In this document: positions 49,526 to 56,807 of the stretch, piece by piece | How the letters are laid out: every line of letters begins with the position of its first letter | How positions within the stretch are numbered: the first letter of the stretch is position 1 | Source: DASXRA01 sp963737425 | Lineage (GTDB): Bacteria > Actinomycetota > Actinomycetes > Mycobacteriales > Jatrophihabitantaceae | Reading direction: 5' to 3' | DNA: 64,000 nt | NCBI GenBank assembly: GCA_963737425.1 | Contig: CAVTSX010000010.1 | Coordinates: forward strand, 62,001 to 126,000 | Translations under genes and position numbers: made by a program | Notes under the pieces: model-generated | Seen by the model: the letters and a program-made list of their open reading frames with translations, nothing else | Told to the model about the DNA's origin: nothing | Databases searched by the model: none

Positions 49526-49707
49526 CGTCACCGCGCAATGATGCCACCCCATCGGCGCTTGTCGTGCGCACCCTGCCGCATGCTCAGGTGCGCTTCAGCT
49601 GTGCGGGCGCGTTCGTCATGCCCGCTGTGCGCAAGATCGCATGCTTCGCTGGATGAGACCGGTGCGCGGCCATCTGCACCGGAACGCGACCGGCGGCGGG
49701 CTACCGA

Positions 49708-51132
49708 TCACCGACTCCGCAGCTGAGCGGTCAGCGAGCGTTGTGCCTGAGTGTGCGCGAACGCGACAACGGATAGCCGCGCGAGACCAGGGCTCGACCC
49801 GGTCTGCAGGGTGCGAGCAGGCGGGCCGGCCGCCCGGACAGACCTCGGCGCGCCGTCGGTCACGGCAGCCGGCGCGAGGTAGCGGTAGCGGGCGCTCACG
49901 TGTATCTGCGATGTGCCATAAGAGGTCGTGACGGTGACGAGGACGAGGCCGGCGGCATGGGCGGGCGCGGTGACATTGAGCCGTGTCGATGACAGGACGT
50001 GCACCGAGATGCCCCTTGCCGAGCCGAATCTGACGAACAGCACGTGGCTGAAGTTCGTGCCGGACACCGCTATCCGCGCACCGCGGCCAGACGTCGGCCC
50101 GCTGGCCGGACTGACCGCCGTCACCGTCGGCGGCCACACGTAGCGGTAGACGTCGGCGGAGCGCTGCGCCGACGTTCCGTGGCTGGTCACCACCCGGATC
50201 ACGGCCGGCCCGGCGGCGTGCCTGGGGGTGGTGATGTAGAGCTTGGTGGACGAGACGACCCGAAGCGCTGTGCCCCTGTAGCTGCCGAACGTCACGGCGC
50301 GCACGCCGGTGAATCCCGAGCCGGTGATGGTGATCCGGGTTCCACCGGCTGTGCGGCCCGAGGTCGGTGAGATGGCGCGGACCGTCGCGACGCCGGTGTT
50401 ACCGAGCAGGTCGACGAACGTGTAGCCGCGGGCCCGGTAGTAGCTGATGATCCGTGGCAGGGCCGCGACGGTCGCCGGGTTCCCACCTGGCTGGTTGTGC
50501 ATGAGGATGACCGGATGCAGCTGGCTTCCCCCCGCCTCGGCACGGGAAGTGATTCGGTTGACCCAGTACCCGTCGCCTGAACCGGCCGCCTTCCAGTCCT
50601 CGGTGTCGACCGACCAGTTCCACACCCGCATGTGTCGCTGCTGCGCGAGCAGAAGCGTCGTCGCGTTGTAGCTGCCGTACGGCGGACGGAACAGGCACGG
50701 GTAGGCACCGGTGAGCGAGGCCTGCTCGGAGCGTTCGCGGTCCATCTCGGTGCCCTGGCCCGAAGCGCCGAGGCTCGGCAGGCTCTTGTGGTCCCAGGTG
50801 TGATCGCCGAGGGCGTAACCGGCGGCGTGCTCGGCACGCACCGTCGCGTGGTTGCCTGCCTCGTTGTTGCCCAGGTTGAAGAAGGTCGCCGTGACGTGGT
50901 TGGCGGCGAGGATCGCGAGCATCCGGCCGGTGTCTCGTCCGGGACCGTCGTCGAAGGTGAGTGCGACGGTCCGGCCCGCGCCCAGGACGCTCGGAGCGGA
51001 GCTGCGGACCCCGTAGGGTGCCGCGGAGCAGGCGGTCGCCGCGTCGGCCGGAGCCGCGACGCTGACGCTGATCACGGGCAGCAGCACAAGCGTCAGCGCC
51101 GGAATACCCCATCGGCGCAACCGGCCCGGCAT
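49708..51132 (-). CDS. Secreted polysaccharide deacetylase with two IPT/TIG domains
   Basis: A 474-residue exported protein. A signal peptide (RRWGIPALTLVLLPVISVSVAAPADA) precedes a NodB deacetylase domain (about 50-240) with RTVALTFDDGPGRDT (metal Asp), LGDHTWDHKSL (metal His pair), FRPPYGSYN and HPVILMHNQPGG. Two IPT/TIG beta-sandwich domains follow (about 245-325 and 330-410), each opening with ISPTSGRTAGGTRITITGSGFTG- or VSPASGPTSGRGARIAVSGTNFS-type sequence. It probably deacetylates cell-wall or other extracellular glycans and uses the TIG modules for binding. The ATG at 51132 with AGAGGG before it is preferred to GTG 51153. Confidence 0.9.
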   Translation of the reverse strand: MPGRLRRWGIPALTLVLLPVISVSVAAPADAATACSAAPYGVRSSAPSVLGAGRTVALTFDDGPGRDTGRMLAILAANHVTATFFNLGNNEAGNHATVRAEHAAGYALGDHTWDHKSLPSLGASGQGTEMDRERSEQASLTGAYPCLFRPPYGSYNATTLLLAQQRHMRVWNWSVDTEDWKAAGSGDGYWVNRITSRAEAGGSQLHPVILMHNQPGGNPATVAALPRIISYYRARGYTFVDLLGNTGVATVRAISPTSGRTAGGTRITITGSGFTGVRAVTFGSYRGTALRVVSSTKLYITTPRHAAGPAVIRVVTSHGTSAQRSADVYRYVWPPTVTAVSPASGPTSGRGARIAVSGTNFSHVLFVRFGSARGISVHVLSSTRLNVTAPAHAAGLVLVTVTTSYGTSQIHVSARYRYLAPAAVTDGAPRSVRAAGPPARTLQTGSSPGLARLSVVAFAHTQAQRSLTAQLRSR

Positions 51133-51293
51133 CTGACCCTCTGTCGGCTTCACGATCCCCTAGATCGACTGCAGCGACGCCAACTTGACCCGGACGCGGA
51201 TCGGGTCTGCCGGCGAGGTGAGCGGAAGGGGTGCAGGCGACGCTACGCGGGCTGCACCGCAATTTCGGGCAGGCGTGGCCGCAGCGCGGCAAA

Positions 51294-51330
51294 AGCGCCG
51301 CAGGCCCTGGTATTCGGGGCCTGCGGCGCT
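51294..51330 (-). terminator. Intrinsic terminator of glnA1
   Basis: AGCGCCGCAGGCC (51294-51306) pairs with GGCCTGCGGCGCT (51318-51330) around an 11-nt loop; on the minus strand the stem is followed by TTTT. It starts 25 bp after the glnA1 stop. The rest of 51133-51293 should hold the deacetylase promoter; nothing else is seen. Confidence 0.88.
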
Positions 51331-51354
51331 GAGTGCGTGTTGGCGAGTTTGGCC

Positions 51355-52779
51355 TTAGATGTCGTAGTAAAGGGCGAACTCGTGCGGGTGCGGGCGCAGT
51401 CTGATCGCATCGACCTCATTGAGGCGCTTGTAGTCCAGCCACGTCTGGATGAGGTCCTCGGTGAACACGCCGCCCTCGAGCAAATAGTCGTGGTCGGCTT
51501 CGAGAGCGTCGAGCACGGCGTCGAGAGAGGCCGGCACCTGCGCCACCGCCTTGGCTTCGTCCGGCGGTAGTTCGTAGAGGTCCTTGTCGATCGGTGTGGG
51601 CGGCTCGATCTTGTTCCTGATGCCGTCGAGCCCTGCGAGCAGCATCGCGGAGAACGCGAGGTAGGGATTCGACGACGGGTCGGGCACCCGGAACTCGACG
51701 CGCTTGGCCTTCGGGTTATTGCCGGTGATCGGGATGCGGCAGCACGCCGACCGGTTGCGCTGGGAGTACACGAGGTTGATCGGTGCCTCGTAGCCGGGGA
51801 CGAGGCGGTGGTAGGAGTTCGTCGTCGGGTTGGTGAACGCGAGCAGCGAGGGCGCGTGGGTGAGCAGTCCGCCGATGTAGTGCCGGGCTGTGTCGGAAAG
51901 GCCCGCGTAGCCGACCTCGTCGTAGAACAGCGGCTCGCCGCCGAGCCACAGTGACTGGTGAGTGTGCATGCCCGAGCCGTTGTCCTGGAACAGCGGCTTC
52001 GGCATGAACGTGACGCTCTTGCCGGCCTGCCAGCCGACGTTCTTGACGACGTACTTGAACAGCATCACCTGGTCGGCGGCCGCGAGCAGCGTGTTGAACT
52101 TGTAGTTGATCTCGGCCTGGCCCGCGGTGCCGACCTCGTGGTGCGCGCGCTCGATCTCGAAGCCGACACTCTGCAGCGTGGTCGACATCGCATCACGCAG
52201 GTCGCCGTAGTGGTCGTACGGCGCCACAGGGAAGTAGCCGCCCTTGTGCCGCACCTTGTAGCCGAGGTTGCCGCCGATCTCTTCCCGGCCGCTGTTCCAC
52301 GCGCCCGACTCGGAGTCGATGTGGTAGTAGCTCTCGTTCGCCGCGGTGTCGTAACGCACCGAGTCGAAGATGTAGAACTCGGCCTCCGGACCGAAGTACG
52401 CGGTGTCGGCGATGCCGGACGAGCGCAGGTACGCCTCGGCCTTCTTGGCGATGTTGCGCGGGTCGCGGCTGTAGGGCTCGCGGGTCAGCGGATCGTGGAT
52501 GAAGAAGTTGATGTTCAGGGTCTTCTGCGTGCGGAACGGGTCGACGATCGCAGTCGTGGCGTCGGGCAGCAGCAGCATGTCCGACTCATGGATCTCCTGG
52601 AATCCTCGGATCGACGACCCGTCGAAGGCGAGGCCTTGGCTGAACGTGTCGTCTGAGAAGGACTGCGTCGGCACCGTGAAGTGCTGCATGATGCCGGGCA
52701 CATCGCAGAATCGGACGTCGATGAACTTGACGTCGTTGTCTTTGATGTACTTCAGGACATCCTCTGAGCTGGTGAACAT
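51355..52779 (-). CDS. glnA1: Glutamine synthetase, type I (GlnA1)
   Basis: A 474-residue dodecameric glutamine synthetase making glutamine from glutamate and ammonia. Motifs: FDGSSIRGFQEIHESDM (substrate/metal), FGPEAEFYIFD, HHEVGTAGQAEINYKFN, GSGMHTHQSLW, NSYHRLVPGYEAPINLVYSQRNRSA and RVEFRVPDPSSNPYLAFSAML. The adenylylation site KDLYELPPDE is intact (Tyr402), so activity can be switched by GlnE. The Asp50-type loop is present. GGAGGACG precedes the ATG. It is preceded by a GlnR-type operator and followed by a terminator, so it is transcribed alone, downstream of RDD and DUF4191. Confidence 0.97.
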   Translation of the reverse strand: MFTSSEDVLKYIKDNDVKFIDVRFCDVPGIMQHFTVPTQSFSDDTFSQGLAFDGSSIRGFQEIHESDMLLLPDATTAIVDPFRTQKTLNINFFIHDPLTREPYSRDPRNIAKKAEAYLRSSGIADTAYFGPEAEFYIFDSVRYDTAANESYYHIDSESGAWNSGREEIGGNLGYKVRHKGGYFPVAPYDHYGDLRDAMSTTLQSVGFEIERAHHEVGTAGQAEINYKFNTLLAAADQVMLFKYVVKNVGWQAGKSVTFMPKPLFQDNGSGMHTHQSLWLGGEPLFYDEVGYAGLSDTARHYIGGLLTHAPSLLAFTNPTTNSYHRLVPGYEAPINLVYSQRNRSACCRIPITGNNPKAKRVEFRVPDPSSNPYLAFSAMLLAGLDGIRNKIEPPTPIDKDLYELPPDEAKAVAQVPASLDAVLDALEADHDYLLEGGVFTEDLIQTWLDYKRLNEVDAIRLRPHPHEFALYYDI

Positions 52780-52826
52780 CCGTCCTCCGGGTGCGTGTGG
52801 GGTGCCGTGAACGCTACGAACGCGCG

Positions 52827-52864
52827 GTTGCTGCCCGGTGTCTCGTCTGTTTCCGCAGTGTTAC
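52827..52864 (-). promoter_or_regulatory. GlnR-type operator upstream of glnA1
   Basis: On the minus strand, four pentamers run GTAAC-n6-GAAAC-n6-GACAC-n6-GCAAC (52864 down to 52827), each exactly 11 bp from the next. The GlnR box consensus is GTnAC-n6-GAAAC repeated. The first pair is perfect and the second pair has one mismatch per half. The site lies 48-85 bp upstream of the glnA1 start, the expected place for nitrogen control. Confidence 0.82.
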
Positions 52865-52885
52865 GCGGCGGTGCCAACGAGTCGA

Positions 52886-53317
52886 TCATGCCCGAACAAC
52901 GGCCGTGCCGGTGACACGATCGTGCAGCCCGCGAGCATCCCTGTCTACGACGACGGCCGGAATCAGGGCAAACAGCAGGGCGGTGCGCACAATCGCGACA
53001 ACCGGGTTCATCGCTGCGGTGGTGTCGACGCGCGCCACCCGGATTCCGAACAGGTGCATGCCGAGCGTCTGGCCACCGAGTAACAGTCCGACGACGTAGT
53101 CGACCGCGAGCGGGATCAGGCTCCAGGAGCCGGGCAGGCGCGCGGCCAGCCCGTGTTCTCCTGCGCGATGGACGAACAGCGAGGCGATCAGTCCGGAGGC
53201 GATGCAGTCGACGAGCAAAGCCGCAATGCGCGCACCGGTCGCGGCGAGTGAGCCTGCCCCTCCGGCCGGCAGGCCGAGTCGTTGGCCGCGGTAGTGCTGG
53301 GGGGCGGCTGCGCTCAC
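52886..53317 (-). CDS. RDD family membrane protein
   Basis: A 143-residue membrane protein with the RDD pattern: GARIAALLVDCIASGLIASLFV (Arg-Asp pair), a second segment GSWSLIPLAVDYVVGLLLGGQTLGMHLFGIRV (Gly-Gln-Thr-Leu-Gly-Met motif), and a third, VAIVRTALLFALIPAVVVD, closing with RGLHDRVTGTAVV. Function unknown. The GTG start overlaps the DUF4191 stop by 4 bp, so they are translationally coupled, the same pair as Rv2219/Rv2219A next to glnA1 in mycobacteria. Confidence 0.9.
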   Translation of the reverse strand: MSAAAPQHYRGQRLGLPAGGAGSLAATGARIAALLVDCIASGLIASLFVHRAGEHGLAARLPGSWSLIPLAVDYVVGLLLGGQTLGMHLFGIRVARVDTTAAMNPVVAIVRTALLFALIPAVVVDRDARGLHDRVTGTAVVRA

Positions 53318-54072
53318 GAACGGCGGCGAACGGTGCGCTGCACGTTGCGCATCTTGGCGTTGGTGGGCATCGGGCCCTGGGGCAGCGGTGGCTTGCCGCC
53401 GCCGAGAGCCTGCAGCCGCTTGTCGAGCGCGCTGACCTGCTCCTTACTGAGGTTGCGGGGCAGCTTGAACAGGTGACTGTTCAGCTTGCGCAGTGGCACC
53501 TCGCCTTCGCCGTTGCCGACGATGACGTCATAGATCGGGGTGTCGCCGGCGAGCCGGGCGATCTTGCGCTTCTCCTGGGCGATGAGGCCGCGCACCCGAT
53601 GCGGTGCACCCTCGCCGACGAGCACAACACCGGGGCGTCCGACAAGGCGGTGCACCGCGTCGAGTTGGGTCGTGCCGGCGATCGTGGGGGTGGTGTGCCA
53701 CTCGCCGCGCAGGTTGTTCTGCAGCACCCACACGGCGGCGCCGGGTGTGCCTTCAGCCTGGGCGAACATGCTGGTCTGCGCGCGGCGGCTGAAGATGAAC
53801 ATCGCGACGACCACGCCGGCGATAACGGCGAACGGAATCGGGATGAACGGCCCGAGCACCAGCATCAGCAGCACGTAGACGACCGCCGCGGTGAGGACGC
53901 CTGAGATGATCAGGTACGGAATGAGGCGGGCGTCATTCTGCCGAGTAAGCGTGAACGCTTGACGGACGTTCTGCCATGTCTGGCGGCGATTGGCTCGCTT
54001 CTGCGCCCGTGCCTCTTTCTTCTCGGCACGGGAGAGCTTGGCGGGCTTGCTCGGCCCGGCGGGTTTGGCCAT
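53314..54072 (-). CDS. DUF4191 family membrane protein
   Basis: A 252-residue actinobacterial protein (Rv2219-like). A basic N-terminus with AEKKEARAQKRANRRQTWQNVRQAFTLTRQNDARL is followed by two transmembrane helices (about 55-75 and 77-97, LIPYLIISGVLTAAVVYVLLMLVLGPFIPIPFAVIAGVVVAMFIF). The cytosolic part has RRAQTSMFAQAEGTPGAAVWVLQNNLRG, VHRLVGRPGVVLVGEG and KLNSHLFKLPRNLSKEQVSALDKRLQALGG. No function is established. It is divergent from the NlpC/P60 gene (124 bp) and coupled to RDD downstream. Confidence 0.9.
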   Translation of the reverse strand: MAKPAGPSKPAKLSRAEKKEARAQKRANRRQTWQNVRQAFTLTRQNDARLIPYLIISGVLTAAVVYVLLMLVLGPFIPIPFAVIAGVVVAMFIFSRRAQTSMFAQAEGTPGAAVWVLQNNLRGEWHTTPTIAGTTQLDAVHRLVGRPGVVLVGEGAPHRVRGLIAQEKRKIARLAGDTPIYDVIVGNGEGEVPLRKLNSHLFKLPRNLSKEQVSALDKRLQALGGGKPPLPQGPMPTNAKMRNVQRTVRRRS

Positions 54073-54196
54073 GGCGATAAGGATAGGGCCGGGCCGCGCG
54101 GTCATCGGGACGGCCCGGGCAGACAAGGTAGCTGCACGCGCTCGGGGCACCCCGGGTGTCGTTGAGACCGAATCGTTATGCATAATCGGCTGCATC

Positions 54197-55057
54197 GTGA
54201 CGGTCCAACGAAGCGAAACGTCTGGCGAGCAGGTATATGCGCCTGGCCGGCACCGTCGACACATCGGGCCCACGCCCGGACGGCGTAGGCGGCGGGCTCC
54301 ACGGATGCTCGGCGGTCTGGCCCTGTTGGGCCTCGGCGCGATGGTGGCAGCGCCTGCCGACGCGCCCACCTCGATTGCCGAGATCCACAAGCAGCCGAGC
54401 GCCCTCACGCGACCGGGCGGCAACGCGGAGCGGAACGTGCCCTCGCGGCACGGCGCGCCACCGCGCGTCACGACTGCGTCGACGGCGCGCAGGACCGCGC
54501 CCATGTCGTTGCGGGCGCTCGGCCGGCAGGGCCCGCAGGCCGACGGCGGCGCATCGAGGCTGGGCGTGCTCGAGAAGCTGATTCCGCCGCCGACCCCCGC
54601 GGTTGTGCCCTCGCCCACGGCGGCGACGAGTCCGTCGCCGACCGGGTCGGCCGGTGCACCGGCCGTTGCGGCGGTGCCCCCGATTGCGATCGACGGGTCG
54701 GCCGGCACCCGCATCCTCGCCGAGGCGCGCAAGTACCTCGGCGTGCCCTACGTCTTCGACGGTGCGACGCCGGCGGGATTCGACTGCTCGGGTTACACGA
54801 TGTGGGTGTACGCCCACGCCGGAGTCGCGAATCTGCCGCACAACTCGGAGGCGCAGCGACAGGTCTTCCGCCAGATTCCGCAGTCCGCGGCGCAGCCGGG
54901 CGACTTGATCTTCTACATGGCCGGGGGCACGTCCTACCACGTGGCGATCTTCGCCGGCGGCAACCTGCAGTACGCGGCGCCGGCGACCGGACAGGACGTC
55001 AAGATCGAGCCGATCTGGTCATCGGCGATCGTCTTCGGCACGGACTGGCACGCCTAG
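54197..55057 (+). CDS. NlpC/P60 family cell-wall endopeptidase
   Basis: A 286-residue exported hydrolase. A basic N-terminus and one hydrophobic segment (MLGGLALLGLGAMVAAPADAP, about 36-56) act as signal or anchor. A Pro/Ala/Ser/Thr-rich linker runs to about 165, then the NlpC/P60 domain at the end: RILAEARKYLGVPYVFDGATPAGFDCSGYTMWVYAHAG (catalytic Cys), LPHNSEAQRQVF, PGDLIFYMAGG, SYHVAIFAGGN (catalytic His). It should cut peptidoglycan stem peptides. The GTG start has no clear ribosome site; an AT-rich TATGCATAAT lies 10 bp upstream, which would fit a leaderless transcript. It lies between lipA (convergent) and DUF4191 (divergent). Confidence 0.87.
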   Translation: MTVQRSETSGEQVYAPGRHRRHIGPTPGRRRRRAPRMLGGLALLGLGAMVAAPADAPTSIAEIHKQPSALTRPGGNAERNVPSRHGAPPRVTTASTARRTAPMSLRALGRQGPQADGGASRLGVLEKLIPPPTPAVVPSPTAATSPSPTGSAGAPAVAAVPPIAIDGSAGTRILAEARKYLGVPYVFDGATPAGFDCSGYTMWVYAHAGVANLPHNSEAQRQVFRQIPQSAAQPGDLIFYMAGGTSYHVAIFAGGNLQYAAPATGQDVKIEPIWSSAIVFGTDWHA

Positions 55058-55072
55058 GCGGGCTCGCCCGGA

Positions 55073-56002
55073 TCAGCTCGCGCGGGCGGCGATCGCCTGC
55101 TGGTACAGCCGCCCGGCCCGGTAGGACGAGCGCACGAGCGGACCGCTCAGCACGCCCGCGAATCCGATCTGCTCGGCCTCGTCCTGCAGTTCGACGAATT
55201 CCTCGGGCTTGACCCACCGCTCGACCGGGTGGTGGCGCGGGCTCGGACGCAGGTACTGGGTAATGGTGATCAGCTCGCAGCCTGCACTGTGCAGATCGAG
55301 CAGCGCCTGACTGACCTCATCGCGGGTCTCGCCCATCCCGAGGATCAGGTTCGACTTGGTCACCAGGGCGGTGTCACGGGCCCGCCGGATCACCTCGAGC
55401 GAGCGGTCGTAGCGAAACGCCGGGCGAATGCGCTTGAAGATGCGCGGCACCGTCTCGACATTGTGGGCGAGCACCTCGGGCGCGCTGCCGAAGACCTCGG
55501 CGAGTTGCTCGGGTACCGCATTGAAGTCGGGGATCAGCAACTCGACTCCGGTGCCCGGGTTGACGGTGTGGATCTGGCGGACCGTCTCCGCGTAGAGCCA
55601 CGCGCCGCCGTCGGGCAGGTCGTCACGGGCCACGCCGGTGATCGTCGCGTAACGCAACTGCATCGCCTGCACGCTCTCGGCGACCCGCCTCGGCTCGTCG
55701 CGGTCGAGGGCTGCGGGCTTACCGGTATCGATCTGGCAGAAGTCGCAGCGCCTCGTGCACTGGTCGCCGCCGATGAGGAACGTCGCCTCGCGGTCCTCCC
55801 AGCACTCGTAGATGTTGGGGCAACCCGCCTCCTGGCACACCGTGTGCAGGCCCTCGCGGGCGACCAGGGCGCGCATCTGGGTGTACTCGGGACCCATTCG
55901 CGCCCGGGTCTTGATCCACGGCGGCTTGCGCTCGATGGGCGTCTGCGAATTGCGGGCTTCCAGCCGAAGCAGCCGGCGCCCTTCCGGGGGTGCAACAGTC
56001 AC
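55073..56002 (-). CDS. lipA: Lipoyl synthase
   Basis: A 309-residue radical-SAM enzyme that inserts two sulfurs into protein-bound octanoyl groups. The auxiliary cluster cysteines are in CQEAGCPNIYEC (C-x4-C-x5-C) and the radical-SAM cluster in CTRRCDFCQID (C-x3-C-x2-C). The conserved C-terminal serine is in LVRSSYRAG. ITGVARDDLPDGGAWLYAETVR and NLILGMGETRDEV complete the family picture. The start is GTG, 9 bp after the lipB stop, so both are co-transcribed. Substrates are the E2 proteins, one of which is at the right end of the window. Confidence 0.97.
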   Translation of the reverse strand: MTVAPPEGRRLLRLEARNSQTPIERKPPWIKTRARMGPEYTQMRALVAREGLHTVCQEAGCPNIYECWEDREATFLIGGDQCTRRCDFCQIDTGKPAALDRDEPRRVAESVQAMQLRYATITGVARDDLPDGGAWLYAETVRQIHTVNPGTGVELLIPDFNAVPEQLAEVFGSAPEVLAHNVETVPRIFKRIRPAFRYDRSLEVIRRARDTALVTKSNLILGMGETRDEVSQALLDLHSAGCELITITQYLRPSPRHHPVERWVKPEEFVELQDEAEQIGFAGVLSGPLVRSSYRAGRLYQQAIAARAS

Positions 56003-56011
56003 TATTCGAGC

Positions 56012-56680
56012 CTACGCGGGCACCGGTTGACGAGCCGCGGCCTGGCGGGCCTCCCGCGGGGGCCGCGGCGCAAGGCTTGCGACGAAGTGCGGCAGATGGC
56101 GTTCGACGATTGGCAGAACCTCGTCCACGGTGACGTTCCGGCCGAGTTCGTGCGAGAGCGACGTGACGCCTGCGTCGGTGATACCGCAGGGAACTATGCG
56201 GGTGAACCAGGACATGTCGGGATTGCAGTTGAGGGCGAATCCGTGCATCGTCACGCGGCGGGCGACCCGGATGCCGATCGCGGCGATCTTGCGGTCGGGA
56301 TTGGTCAGCCACACGCCACTGCGGCCGGCGACCTGCTCGGCCGCGACACCGAACTCCGCGCATACGTCGATGAGCATCTGCTCCATGCGGCGCACGTATG
56401 CGACGACATCGATCGGGTTGGGCAACTGCACGATCGGGTAGCCGACCACCTGGCCGGGCCCGTGCCAGGTGATCTTGCCGCCGCGGTCGACGTCGACCAC
56501 CGGCGTGCCGTCGACGGGACGCTCGAACGCCTCCGTTCGCCTGCCCGCGGTGAACACCGGGGGATGCTCGAGGAGCAGCACGGTGTCGTCGGCGGTACCC
56601 GCCACTCGCGCCTCGTGCAATTCACGTTGCTGTTGCCAGGCGTCCTCGTAGGGCACGAGGCCTGCGCTGATGATCCTCAC
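56012..56680 (-). CDS. lipB: Octanoyl-[ACP]:protein N-octanoyltransferase
   Basis: A 222-residue enzyme that transfers octanoate from ACP to lipoyl domains. It has the EHPPVFTAGRR motif, GGKITWHGPGQVVGYPIVQL, the active-site Lys in DRKIAAIGIRVARRVTMHGFALN and the active-site Cys in PCGITDAGVTSL. The GTG start at 56680 (VRIISAGLVPYEDAW) matches the family; a longer frame to 56977 has no similarity. It is upstream of lipA and 127 bp head to head with the MMPL transporter gene. Confidence 0.96.
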   Translation of the reverse strand: MRIISAGLVPYEDAWQQQRELHEARVAGTADDTVLLLEHPPVFTAGRRTEAFERPVDGTPVVDVDRGGKITWHGPGQVVGYPIVQLPNPIDVVAYVRRMEQMLIDVCAEFGVAAEQVAGRSGVWLTNPDRKIAAIGIRVARRVTMHGFALNCNPDMSWFTRIVPCGITDAGVTSLSHELGRNVTVDEVLPIVERHLPHFVASLAPRPPREARQAAARQPVPA

Positions 56681-56807
56681 CGGGCCAGAGTACGCGGACG
56701 GCCGATTTCGATTCAGGGACGATTCGACCGGGCTGCGCGGGCTGATGTCGGCGGGATGAGGCAAGCTATGCAGCACCTGTGATTCAGCTAACAGGAGGGC
56801 GCCACAG

